From positions 682,001 to 746,000 of the forward strand of contig MKUO01000001.1 of NCBI GenBank assembly GCA_001897855.1: 64,000 bases of DNA, read 5' to 3'. The notes under the pieces were generated by a model. That model did no database searches. It was not told where the DNA came from and saw only the letters and a list, made by a program, of their open reading frames with translations. Position numbers and translations under genes: made by a program. The DNA is from Bacteroidetes bacterium 43-93 (GTDB taxonomy: Bacteria; Bacteroidota; Bacteroidia; Chitinophagales; Chitinophagaceae). This document shows positions 36,540-44,710 of the stretch, in pieces; positions within the stretch are counted from its first letter, which is position 1; every line of letters begins with the position of its first letter.

Positions 36540-38153
36540 ATGCCTAACTATGTACGTTATATCGTCATCGTGATAGCAGGGTCACTGCTGTTTTTTCCCA
36601 TGCTGGGGCATGTACACCTGTTTGACTGGGACGAGATCAATTTTGCGGAATGTGCCCGCGAGATGATCGTATCTAAAGACTACCTGCGTATGCAGATAGA
36701 CTTTCAGCCGTTTTGGGAAAAGCCGCCGCTATTCATTTGGATGCAGGTACTGGCCATGAAGCTGTTTGGCATCAATGAGTATGCCGCACGGTTTCCCAAC
36801 GCACTGGTGGGCGTGGTTACCCTGTGCGCGCTTTTCTATGCCGGCAAACGCGCGGTAAACGAGAAGATGGCCACCTGGTGGGTGTTGCTGTATGCTGCCA
36901 GCTGGCTGCCTCATTTCTACTTCAAATCGGGTATTATCGATCCTTCGTTCAACCTGTATATATTCCTCGCTTTCTTCCAGGTGTACCTGGTAAAGGAAGG
37001 GCAGCGTAAAATGCTGCATGCCTGCCTTGCGGGTATATTCCTGGGGCTGGCGGTGCTTACCAAGGGGCCTGTAGCCATTTTAGTGGCCGTATTGGGCTTT
37101 GCGGTGTACCTGGTTGCCGCCAGGGGACTGAGAGGGTATAAGGCAGGCCATATAGCTGTTATTGCCCTTATGGCGCTCTTAACCACCTCCCTGTGGTTTG
37201 GCATAGAGATACTGCAACACGGCACCTGGTTTGTCAACGAATTCATCACATACCAGGTACGTCTTTTCCAAACGGAAGACGCCGGGCATGGCGGGCCTTT
37301 CTTTTACCATTTTGTGGTGCTGCTTATAGGCTGTTTTCCCGCGGCTGCTTTCCTGTTTCAATACATAGGTAAGCGCGGTGCGGCGAAGGCGGAGAACAAG
37401 GATTTTACCCGCTGGATGTGGATCCTGTTCTGGGTAGTGCTGATCTTGTTTTCTATTGTTAAAACCAAGATCGTACACTATTCTTCGTTATGCTACTTTC
37501 CGCTTACCTACCTGGCCGCGCTGCAGTTGTACAGGCTATCGGAGCAAAAAGTGAGGATGAACCTTGCTACACGCATCGTATTGGTGTTTACGGGCTGCAT
37601 CTGGGCCGTGATACTGATTGCCTTGCCGCTGGTGGGCCTCAACAAAGACAAGCTGATACCTTACATAAATGATCCTTTTGCTGTAGGCAACCTGCAGGCA
37701 CCAGTTAGCTGGAGCTATGCAGAATGTGCATGGGGCCTGCTTTATCTTATCGGCATCATCATATCGATCGTGTGGATGCGCCGCAACTTCAGGAAAGGTA
37801 TGCTGCTGCTTAGCGGATTGCAATTAGTGATCATACAGGTGACGATCATTCATTTTACACCCAAAATAGAGGCTTTCTCTCAAAGAGCTGCTATAGAATA
37901 CTTTAAGAGCTTCAGGGGCAGGGATGTTTATGTGCATGTGCTGGGCTATAAAAGCTATGCAGACCTCTTCTACACAGATAAACAACCCCAAATTAACCCA
38001 TTGTACCGGAACGAGGATTGGCTGCTCAACGGACAGGTTGATAAGCCCACGTACTTCATCTGCAAAGTGCAGGATGCAGATAAATACAGGGCATTACCTC
38101 AATTAACAGAAACGGGGTCAGCTAACGGTTTCGTATTCTTTAAGCGGAAATAA
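36540..38153 (+). CDS. ArnT-like glycosyltransferase, family 39
   Basis: 537 residues, polytopic GT39/GT-C enzyme. The first periplasmic loop carries the catalytic acidic pair in HLFDWDEINFAECAREM, followed by FWEKPPLFIWMQVLAMKLFGI and AARFPNALVGV, typical of ArnT and PMT-like transferases that use polyprenyl-phosphate sugars. About 11 hydrophobic helices reach residue 420 and a soluble periplasmic tail follows. The likely role is adding a sugar to lipid A, the core or a protein. The gap to the PAP2 gene is six bases, so one operon. Confidence 0.88.
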   Translation: MPNYVRYIVIVIAGSLLFFPMLGHVHLFDWDEINFAECAREMIVSKDYLRMQIDFQPFWEKPPLFIWMQVLAMKLFGINEYAARFPNALVGVVTLCALFYAGKRAVNEKMATWWVLLYAASWLPHFYFKSGIIDPSFNLYIFLAFFQVYLVKEGQRKMLHACLAGIFLGLAVLTKGPVAILVAVLGFAVYLVAARGLRGYKAGHIAVIALMALLTTSLWFGIEILQHGTWFVNEFITYQVRLFQTEDAGHGGPFFYHFVVLLIGCFPAAAFLFQYIGKRGAAKAENKDFTRWMWILFWVVLILFSIVKTKIVHYSSLCYFPLTYLAALQLYRLSEQKVRMNLATRIVLVFTGCIWAVILIALPLVGLNKDKLIPYINDPFAVGNLQAPVSWSYAECAWGLLYLIGIIISIVWMRRNFRKGMLLLSGLQLVIIQVTIIHFTPKIEAFSQRAAIEYFKSFRGRDVYVHVLGYKSYADLFYTDKQPQINPLYRNEDWLLNGQVDKPTYFICKVQDADKYRALPQLTETGSANGFVFFKRK

Positions 38154-38297
38154 GGAGAAGGTTTCCCAGATTCATAGAGTTTTCATTTTAAAGGTGAATT
38201 GAATATGTTGTTATCATTTGCTAACAATGCTAACAGAATATTTTAAGCAGCATACCGCAGGAATTTTGGTTTATGGTGGTATAACGCTGCCTTGATG

Positions 38298-38329
38298 CAA
38301 AGTTACTGCTTTGTGCTTATGTCTTCAAA
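38298..38329 (-). promoter_or_regulatory. Orphan minus-strand promoter
   Basis: Read on the minus strand: TTTG (38326-38329), 20 bases, TAACTTTG (38298-38305), a perfect match to the Bacteroidota consensus. It points away from the adhesin gene, toward the 3' end of the GT39 gene. No ORF of size follows, so it may drive a small RNA. Confidence 0.6.
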
Positions 38330-38414
38330 AAAATGGATAGGAGGCTGTAGAGATTGATCTACAATGGCACCCATTACGTCGCTGATAATTTAAGATTGTA
38401 GCAATAACCGCAAT

Positions 38415-38443
38415 AAAAAACTCCCGCTTATACAGCGGGAGTT
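38415..38443 (-). terminator. Terminator downstream of the second CHU_C adhesin gene
   Basis: Minus-strand hairpin of 9-bp arms ACTCCCGCT / AGCGGGAGT (38420-38442), followed by TTTTTTATTG on that strand. It lies 26 bases after the stop codon. Confidence 0.87.
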
Positions 38444-38468
38444 TAACTTTTATGAAAGAGTGGAGGTA

Positions 38469-40925
38469 TTAGTGAACTAATACGATCTCACCTTTTTGTT
38501 CCATTGATTTGCCAGCGCATTTGTAGCTGAGGAAGTAGTAGTAAGTACCCATTTCCAGTTCTTTACCGTTCATGGTACCATCCCAGCCCTGCCCGATGTT
38601 CACAGCTTCATAAACTGTCTGGCCCCAGCGGTTCATTACTTTCAGCGTACGGATCTCCTGGTGCCCCATGATGATCGGGTGGAAGTAATCGTTCTTACCA
38701 TCGTGGTTTGGACTGAAGGCAGTAGGGAACAATACCTCGCAGCATGGCTTGGTTTGCAGCACTTTTGCTTCTGTATTCATACAACCGTATTGATCGGTAA
38801 CTGTCAGTTTGATGCTGGCAGTATCCTGGTAATCGAGATGGCCGTAAGCAGTAGGCAGGTTGTTATAGATATCGAAGAAGCGTGCCGGTGTCCAGGAGTA
38901 ACTAGAACCTGAAGCTATAGTATTGGCTGTGAACAGCAGGCTATCGTCGTAGCAATAAGGGCCTGAAGTCTTATCGAGTGTAAAGGTAGCATCTGGTTTA
39001 GGGTGTACGTTTGGCGTATCTATATAAGTAACGTTACATACACCGTCAACAAGGCGCAGCTGGATGTTCTTTTTGCCCGGGGTGCTCCAGGTAACACCAT
39101 AAGGGCCCTGGTCTGTAGAAGCATTGCTTACTACACCACCATCAAAATCCCAGAAGAAGGAGTCGATAGTAGGCGTGTAATAGCTCAGCGATATCTGAAC
39201 ACGCTGGTTTTCGCATATCCTGTCGCCGCTTTCTATGATAGCAACCGGCTTAGCATCAACCTGTATTTGCTGAATGTATTCCGGGCTGTGGCAGTCTTCT
39301 ATACCTACGGTTAATTTAATTGAGTGTAATCCTGCGCTGTCAAACGCAACCACTACAGTATTAGAATCTTTTGACATTGGTACCGCGTCAGAAGGGTAGT
39401 TCCAGTTGTAACCGGAAGTAGGGAATGCACTACCATAGTAGCCCAGCATTACTGTATCGCCCTGGCAGATCTCTGTGCGGGAAGGCAGGATCAGACCATT
39501 AGGCTTGCGTGCCACCACTACATCTATCCTTGAACGATCGCTTTCGCAACCATCTACCGTTTGGGTAACATAGTATTGGAAAGAATCGAGCTTGGTAGTA
39601 TTAGGCGTAGGCGCTACCTGTGATGGAATACCGCCTGTTGGCTGATAATACCATTTTAGTGGTTTCTGACCATTTGCAGATAACTGGGATGCAGTTGAAT
39701 TTTCGCAATAGTATATAGGAGTGGTAACTATCGGTGCATTTGGTTTTGGCGCAGCACGATAGTGGATATTGGTACGAGGGCTTGGACATCCGTTAACCGT
39801 TTGGCTTACCCAGAAATCGGCCTCGTTGGCAGTAGTAGTGTTGAAATACGGTACAAAAGGTAATGGTGAACCGCCTGTTTGTGTATAATAATAGTTGAAC
39901 GGAGCACTACCAATCACGGTTACCGGGGTAAAAGGATCGTTCAAACAGAAATCTACTTTACCATCTATCATTGGCGGCTTAGGATCTACCACGCCTATTT
40001 TTACACCTGCAGGTGCAGAAGTAAGCGTGCCGTCTGTAACCGTAACTGAATAGTTACCGGCATCAGAAGGCTGCATATTACATTTAGTACGTTTATTTGG
40101 CGGATCGGTAGGGCCGGGTAACAATACATTGCCATTCTGATCGTAGAAGGTATATACAGGATTGTGGATATAAGTGTCGCATGTGGCTGTTATTTCTACA
40201 CATTCACCTTTACAAACCGGATTGGGAGTTACTGTAATAACAGGCGGCTGCGGTTCGGATTTGTCGAAAGTTATAGAACCTAAAAATTGGAATAGGCCTG
40301 CATTTGGAGGATTGTTGAATGGAATTGATGTACTAGGCAGTTGGCCTGAGTATGTTCCAAGAGTTGGCAACAAATCCACTCCTGCGTTAGAAAAAGTAGA
40401 TGGACCCGGATTCGGTCCAAAAACAAACATGGTATCGTCAATTGCCAACGCAAATCTTGCAGTTTGTCCAGGTGCAACGAATCCAAAACTATTGGTGATT
40501 ACAGTCGTTAAGCCATTAGCGGTTGCAGTGACCGGGGAAATAGAAGAGCCACAATTCCTCCATCCGTTTGCTACCCTAATGTCCGGCGCGCTTGTTGGTG
40601 CTCCGGAACTTCCCGGTCCCTCTTCCCATAAAGTATAAGTAGCACCGTTTTGACTTACAGCCTTAGTGCCGGTGGGCGGGCCAAAATTTACATTTGCCGA
40701 GTTAATATGATAATTACCGATTTCAGTTATTTTAATAGGATAGGTATTAGTATTTTTCACAGAAAAGGTCACAAACTGGCCAGGAGGTGTAATGAATAAA
40801 CCTAATGTACCCGGAGAGGGCGTTGTATAATTCGTAGTGATCGTCCATGGCTGTGCCAATGCCGATAAACTACTACAAGCTGCCAACAGACCCAGAGCAA
40901 ACCTTGAGGATAACTTTTTTATCAT
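38469..40925 (-). CDS. Large secreted Ig-like repeat protein with gliding-motility-associated C-terminal domain
   Basis: 818 residues. The signal peptide ends at SALAQ. Residues 25-220 hold a choice-of-anchor-like domain with GxFITPPGQFVTFSVKN-type strands. The middle has three or more Ig/PKD-like repeats with paired Cys (ICQGDTVMLGYYG, RICENQRVQISLSYYTP, and the repeated YYTQTGG / YYQPTGG phrases that mark tandem copies). The C-terminus from CCEVLFPTAFSPNHDGKNDYF to GEIVLVH is the CHU_C sorting module for type IX secretion. It is probably a surface adhesin. Same architecture as the protein at 1128-3305. Confidence 0.87.
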   Translation of the reverse strand: MIKKLSSRFALGLLAACSSLSALAQPWTITTNYTTPSPGTLGLFITPPGQFVTFSVKNTNTYPIKITEIGNYHINSANVNFGPPTGTKAVSQNGATYTLWEEGPGSSGAPTSAPDIRVANGWRNCGSSISPVTATANGLTTVITNSFGFVAPGQTARFALAIDDTMFVFGPNPGPSTFSNAGVDLLPTLGTYSGQLPSTSIPFNNPPNAGLFQFLGSITFDKSEPQPPVITVTPNPVCKGECVEITATCDTYIHNPVYTFYDQNGNVLLPGPTDPPNKRTKCNMQPSDAGNYSVTVTDGTLTSAPAGVKIGVVDPKPPMIDGKVDFCLNDPFTPVTVIGSAPFNYYYTQTGGSPLPFVPYFNTTTANEADFWVSQTVNGCPSPRTNIHYRAAPKPNAPIVTTPIYYCENSTASQLSANGQKPLKWYYQPTGGIPSQVAPTPNTTKLDSFQYYVTQTVDGCESDRSRIDVVVARKPNGLILPSRTEICQGDTVMLGYYGSAFPTSGYNWNYPSDAVPMSKDSNTVVVAFDSAGLHSIKLTVGIEDCHSPEYIQQIQVDAKPVAIIESGDRICENQRVQISLSYYTPTIDSFFWDFDGGVVSNASTDQGPYGVTWSTPGKKNIQLRLVDGVCNVTYIDTPNVHPKPDATFTLDKTSGPYCYDDSLLFTANTIASGSSYSWTPARFFDIYNNLPTAYGHLDYQDTASIKLTVTDQYGCMNTEAKVLQTKPCCEVLFPTAFSPNHDGKNDYFHPIIMGHQEIRTLKVMNRWGQTVYEAVNIGQGWDGTMNGKELEMGTYYYFLSYKCAGKSMEQKGEIVLVH

Positions 40926-41434
40926 GGGTTAATTTTTCTAAAAAACCGTTTAGTAAATACCGAAATAGCCCTTACAACAGGGCATACCAGCTAATTTTCA
41001 CATCCTATTAACTAAAAGACAGGTTTTCACCATTAAAACGTTGGTGTACACAGGCTTTTAATTGACATGAGCATGACATTGGCTAATAATGGTGTTAAAA
41101 TAGGAATAATTTTTATTTCCGCAAAGCTTTTGTTAAATAATTGCGTGGGTTTAATGGGTTTATAATGAAGCGGGTGTATGTTGTCCCTCTATCCGCCGTG
41201 AAGGGGACGATGTATGGTTGTGGGCTTCACGCTTTTTTATTTGGCATTGTGGGCCTGACCCGCAATCTACTGATGGCGGTAGCTGTGTGTGGGTCGGGAT
41301 TTTTGCTGTGCGCGAAGGTTACCCCTCTATCTCCCCTAAAGGCGAGGACGTATGGTTGTGGGTTTCCCGCTTTTTCGCGGGAATAGTAGATGCCTTGTCG
41401 CGCAAGGCATGACGGTCTACGAGGTTAGTACTAA
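40926..41434. other. 509-base intergenic region with repeat element
   Basis: The left part (40926-41160) is AT-rich and holds the leader of the adhesin gene, without a clear promoter match. The right part (41161-41410) is GC-richer and contains the repeat element listed separately. Two short open frames there (about 65 and 81 codons) overlap in different frames and look like by-products of the repeat, not genes. Confidence 0.6.
41185..41409. repeat. Intergenic repeat element: two ~54-base copies plus palindromes
   Basis: A segment starting CCCTCTATCCGCC and running through GTATGGTTGTGGG to CACGCTTTTTT (41185-41238) recurs as 41323-41376, starting CCCTCTATCTCCC with the same GTATGGTTGTGGG core and ending TCCCGCTTTTT. 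The second copy ends in the hairpin TTCCCGC/GCGGGAA (41364-41383), followed by a second hairpin TGCCTTG-TCGCG-CAAGGCA (41391-41409). Between the copies lies CCTGACCCGCAATC, a string seen in dispersed REP-like elements of several bacterial groups (from memory). Confidence 0.55.
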
Positions 41435-42430
41435 TTATAATCCCGTCAAAAACTGCATGGTGTTTACGCCGTCGGCATAATCTGCAAGTCCGGGGTTTTG
41501 TGCTTGTCCGAATGGTAATAGGCCCTTGCCTACGAGGCACTGGATGTCTCCGCTGTTTTGCAGTTCGGCTATTATATCGGCTTTATCATCATAATAGCGA
41601 TAATGCAAAACTGATACTGCAGAAAATGGTATATCATTCTGCACCACCAGCATACTATTATTGCTGAGGTAAGGAACCTTGTTGAGCAGGTAGATGGCCA
41701 GGTAATAATCGAAATTGTTCTTGTATTTATGATGATAGATAAGATCGCTGTATTTATTGCAGGCATCTATCAGTTTGGTAAGATCATAACCCTGCGGAAT
41801 GCACACCTGGGTAACATTGCGGCAACCGAGGCCGAAGTAAGAAAAGATATCATCGGCCAGCAGGCTCAATTCTTCTTCCGTTTCATTGCCATCCAAAACC
41901 GCTACCGAAGTGCGATTTCTGCGGATGATGTGCGGGTATTTGGCAAAATATTGTTCGAAATAACGTGCGGTATTGTTACTACCGGTAGCTATATAGGCAT
42001 CGCAGCCTTTGAGTACCTCTGCAATAGTTATTTGCTCTGCTATAGAAGGTTCTTTTTCTATCATCTTATCTATAAGATGCTTCATCAACATGGTGTCTTT
42101 GGACGATAGTTTTACAGATAGCTTATGGCCGGCTATAAAACCGCAAAGCAGGTCGTGAAAGCCTACAAGGGGTATATTGCCCGCCATTACCATGCCCACA
42201 TGCCTTTGCTGTACGTTTTGTATGGGATAAGACGCAACCCATGCATTTAATTTATCTGCATCCAGGTATTGGGTAGCTATGTTGCGGGTAGCCAGTTCTA
42301 TATTGCCGGGGGTAAACCATCCATTGTTGTTTATTGCCAGTTCTTTAGTTAGTTGCCATGCATCATCATCAGATAACATATATTGTCCCAGCCAGCTCAA
42401 TACTTCAATTCTTTTTTCCAATGGCAGCAT
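41435..42430 (-). CDS. LuxC-like acyl-CoA reductase
   Basis: 331 residues of the LuxC family, which reduces fatty acyl-CoA or acyl-protein to aldehyde with NADPH through a Cys thioester. Seen: VGMVMAGNIPLVGFHDLLCGFIAGHK (near 95-120), then the Rossmann-like YIATGSNNTARYFEQYF, SVAVLDGNETEEELSLLADDIFSYFGLGCRNVTQ with the catalytic Cys in GLGCRNV, and a C-terminal binding part. The frame runs 76 codons upstream of ATG 42430 into the ferredoxin gene, without homology. Head to head with the ferredoxin gene, a pairing often seen in Bacteroidota. Confidence 0.87.
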   Translation of the reverse strand: MLPLEKRIEVLSWLGQYMLSDDDAWQLTKELAINNNGWFTPGNIELATRNIATQYLDADKLNAWVASYPIQNVQQRHVGMVMAGNIPLVGFHDLLCGFIAGHKLSVKLSSKDTMLMKHLIDKMIEKEPSIAEQITIAEVLKGCDAYIATGSNNTARYFEQYFAKYPHIIRRNRTSVAVLDGNETEEELSLLADDIFSYFGLGCRNVTQVCIPQGYDLTKLIDACNKYSDLIYHHKYKNNFDYYLAIYLLNKVPYLSNNSMLVVQNDIPFSAVSVLHYRYYDDKADIIAELQNSGDIQCLVGKGLLPFGQAQNPGLADYADGVNTMQFLTGL

Positions 42431-42491
42431 GCGTATTAAATTTAGGTGCGAAATTGTAACTTTACGCGCAGAAAAACTAAAAGAAGATCTT

Positions 42492-42839
42492 ATGGCGATC
42501 AAAATAACAGATGAATGTATCAACTGTGGCGCGTGTGAACCTGAATGTCCGAATAACGCAATATATGAAGGTGGGGTGGAATGGGCCATTGCAGATGGTA
42601 CGGCCGTAAAAGGCAGCTTTACCCTGATGGACGGCAGCGTTACAGATGCAAATGCCAAACATGAGCCGGTAGCAGTAGATACTTATTATATAACACCTAA
42701 TAAGTGTACCGAATGCCAGGGCTTTCATGAAGAGCCGCAATGTGCTGCGGTATGCCCGGTAGATTGCTGCGTACCTGATGAAATGTATCGCGAGACAGTA
42801 GAAGAACTGCTGGCCAAAAAAGAAAAACTGCACCTGTAA
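42492..42839 (+). CDS. 2[4Fe-4S] ferredoxin
   Basis: 115 residues. The first cluster motif is CINCGACEPEC-P and the second is CTECQGFHEEPQCAAVC-P, where an eight-residue gap between Cys 2 and 3 marks the Allochromatium-type (Alvin) dicluster ferredoxins. Between them is an insertion of about 40 residues (GGVEWAIADGTAVKGS), typical in Bacteroidota. It carries low-potential electrons; the partner is unknown. The ATG at 42492 is preceded by the shared intergenic region with the LuxC-like gene. Confidence 0.9.
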   Translation: MAIKITDECINCGACEPECPNNAIYEGGVEWAIADGTAVKGSFTLMDGSVTDANAKHEPVAVDTYYITPNKCTECQGFHEEPQCAAVCPVDCCVPDEMYRETVEELLAKKEKLHL

Positions 42840-42860
42840 GCAACAGGCAACTATAAAAAA

Positions 42861-42895
42861 ACAAAACCACCATCCGAACGATGGTGGTTTTTTAT
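42861..42895 (+). terminator. Terminator after the ferredoxin gene
   Basis: Ten-bp hairpin AACCACCATC-CGAAC-GATGGTGGTT (42865-42889) followed by TTTTTATT. A run of A precedes it, so it may also help end the convergent DUF6438 gene. Confidence 0.88.
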
Positions 42896-42909
42896 TAAGA
42901 TTAGTCAGT

Positions 42910-43386
42910 TTATTTATTTTGTGTGTCCGCTACCTTCTTCCAGCTCGCATCTACCTTGGCAAAGGAATCTACCTCTGTCGCCAGTTTATTAAAGAAATGC
43001 GGGCCAAAGTGTGCATTGGCTATTTCTTTTTGTTTGCCATTGATGGTAATGGTGAAATAAATGCCCGGAACATCAGTAATGCGGTTCTCGTATAGATTTT
43101 TACAAGTATCCACACGGTATTTTGCAAAATCGTTGAGTACGGCCTTAGCTTGTGCAGCACCCAGATTTTTTTCATAGATACCACTATACTCTGTGAACTG
43201 CTTGCCATTGTAACGCACCAGCCCGTTATCATATACCTCTACAGAATAAACGGGGCAACGGCCAAAACATGCAGTGCGGTCCATCTTTACATAAGTAACA
43301 GAAGGATGTTTTGTGGTAGCCTTTTTTGCAGCGCAGGCACTTAAAGACACAATTGCCAGCAATATCAAAAGAATGTTTTTCATCAT
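42910..43386 (-). CDS. DUF6438 domain lipoprotein
   Basis: 158 residues. Lipoprotein signal with lipobox SLSAC (Cys18), followed by a Lys/Thr-rich linker. The domain opens VTYVKMDRTACFGRCPVYSVEVYDNGLVRYNG, the hallmark of DUF6438 (the RxxCFGxCPxY pattern), and continues with strands and two helices. Function unknown; members are outer-membrane or periplasmic lipoproteins in this phylum. The start may be at 43386 or at a second ATG three bases later. It is divergent from dprA. Confidence 0.82.
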   Translation of the reverse strand: MMKNILLILLAIVSLSACAAKKATTKHPSVTYVKMDRTACFGRCPVYSVEVYDNGLVRYNGKQFTEYSGIYEKNLGAAQAKAVLNDFAKYRVDTCKNLYENRITDVPGIYFTITINGKQKEIANAHFGPHFFNKLATEVDSFAKVDASWKKVADTQNK

Positions 43387-43471
43387 TATTATTATTTTAC
43401 GCCGCCAAAGATAATAGAATGATCTTTGAGGGGCTTTTAAATCTTAGAAAACAAATTTGCTGCCAAACACC

Positions 43472-44572
43472 ATGAGTAATGAATGGCTATACAGACTGGC
43501 TTTAACAAATGTGAAACTGGTAGGCCCCATTACCGGGCGAGGATTGATACAACACTACGGTACCGCATCGGCTGTGATGCAGGCCCCGCTCAAAGACCTG
43601 AGACATAGAGAAGGAATAGGGGAGATAAAGGCAAAAGCTTTTAAAGACCCTGTAGTGATGGAAAGAGCCGAAGCAGAATTAACATATATCAGCAAGCATA
43701 ACATTACACCCATCTGGATAGATGATGAGGCCTACCCGCACAGATTGAAAAACTGTGTAGATGCGCCGTTGGTGCTTTACTATAAGGGCAACGCCAACCT
43801 GAATGCCGGTAAAATGATAGCTATAGTAGGTACCCGCAAGCATACCGACTACGGCAGGCAACTTACGGAAGAACTGGTAGAGGGCCTCGCAGAGCAGGAA
43901 GACATTATTATAGTAAGCGGGCTTGCCGATGGTATAGATACCATAGCGCACAAAGCTGCTGTGCAAAATGGCATACCTACAGTTGGTGTGCTGGGGCATG
44001 GGCATGATAAAATGTACCCGGCGGGTAATAAGCACCTTGCTAAAGAGATGCAGGAGCAAGGTGGAGTGCTTACGGAGTTTCCATCAGGTACGATACCCGA
44101 CAGGGAGAACTTCCCGATGAGGAACCGTATAGTAGCAGGTATGAGCGATGTAACGGTGGTAGTGGAAAGCGATATCAACGGAGGATCCCTGATTACTGCG
44201 CGGATAGCCAGCGGTTATAACAGGGAAGTGGCTGCGTTTCCCGGCAAGGTAACGGATAAGCGCTCAGCAGGATGTAATGAATTGATAAAAACGAACATAG
44301 CAGGTATGATCACCAATGCGGGCGACCTGCTGGAGATGATGAACTGGGGTAAGGCAAAGAAGAAACCTGCTGTACAAAAGCAACTCTTCATAAACCTGAC
44401 AGCAGAAGAAAAGATGCTGATGAACCTGCTGGATGGTAAAGATGCCGTACATGCAGATGAATTGTACCGTGCCAGTGGCATGAGCAGCTCTCAGCTGGCT
44501 GCCATATTGCTGCAACTGGAAATGCAGGGGCTGGTAAAGACCCTGCCGGGGAAGATGTATAGGGTAGGATAG
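43472..44572 (+). CDS. dprA: DNA-processing protein DprA
   Basis: 366 residues. DprA loads RecA on incoming single-stranded DNA during transformation. The Rossmann-like core includes IAIVGTRKHTDYGRQLTEEL, IIVSGLADGIDTIAHKAA, GVLGHGHDKMYPAGNK and FPMRNRIVAGMSD with the nearby GGSLITARIASGYNREVAAFPG. A C-terminal winged-helix (DML1) is present (ASGMSSSQLAAILLQLEMQGLV). An N-terminal SAM-like helical part precedes it. The ATG at 43472 is used; a TTG at 43457 extends the frame by five codons. Its stop codon lies inside the heptamer array described separately. Confidence 0.93.
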   Translation: MSNEWLYRLALTNVKLVGPITGRGLIQHYGTASAVMQAPLKDLRHREGIGEIKAKAFKDPVVMERAEAELTYISKHNITPIWIDDEAYPHRLKNCVDAPLVLYYKGNANLNAGKMIAIVGTRKHTDYGRQLTEELVEGLAEQEDIIIVSGLADGIDTIAHKAAVQNGIPTVGVLGHGHDKMYPAGNKHLAKEMQEQGGVLTEFPSGTIPDRENFPMRNRIVAGMSDVTVVVESDINGGSLITARIASGYNREVAAFPGKVTDKRSAGCNELIKTNIAGMITNAGDLLEMMNWGKAKKKPAVQKQLFINLTAEEKMLMNLLDGKDAVHADELYRASGMSSSQLAAILLQLEMQGLVKTLPGKMYRVG

Positions 44573-44710
44573 TCGTGAGGGTTGAGTAGAGAGTCATGAG
44601 TCGTAAGTCGTGAGTGATGAGTCGTGAGGGTTGAGTGGTGAGTTATGAGGGGTAAGTACTTTTTGTCTATACATCCGACTCAAGACTTACCCCTCATGAC
44701 TTAAGACTTA
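44570..44710. repeat. Inverted array of 7-bp units between dprA and rimO
   Basis: From the dprA stop codon (TAG, 44570) to the rimO stop codon (44708-44710) the gap is filled by heptamers of consensus GAGTCGT. Twelve units run without a break on the plus strand from 44577 to 44660 (for example GAGTCAT, GAGTCGT, AAGTCGT, GAGTGAT), preceded by TAGTCGT. Five units run on the minus strand from 44709 down to 44675. The arms ATGAGGGGTAAGT (44645-44657) and ACTTACCCCTCAT (44685-44697) form a 13-bp inverted repeat with a 27-base loop, so the array may also act as a terminator. Confidence 0.8.

Larger units (their letters stand above)
38154..38468. other. Intergenic stretch between GT39 gene and CHU_C adhesin gene
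   Basis: 315 bases with no gene of size on either strand. It holds a minus-strand promoter (38298-38329), a possible hairpin just downstream of it (38247-38290), and the terminator of the adhesin gene (38415-38443). No hairpin terminator is visible directly after the GT39 stop. Confidence 0.6.

Noticed and set aside
41141-41412. Two open frames of 64-81 codons in the adhesin/LuxC gap
   Set aside because: They overlap in different frames, lie on a repeat element with hairpins, and give low-complexity peptides rich in Gly, Cys and Trp without any family pattern.
42430-42658. Upstream extension of the LuxC-like gene across the ferredoxin gene
   Set aside because: Homology begins at MLPLEKR, and the additional part is antisense to the ferredoxin start.
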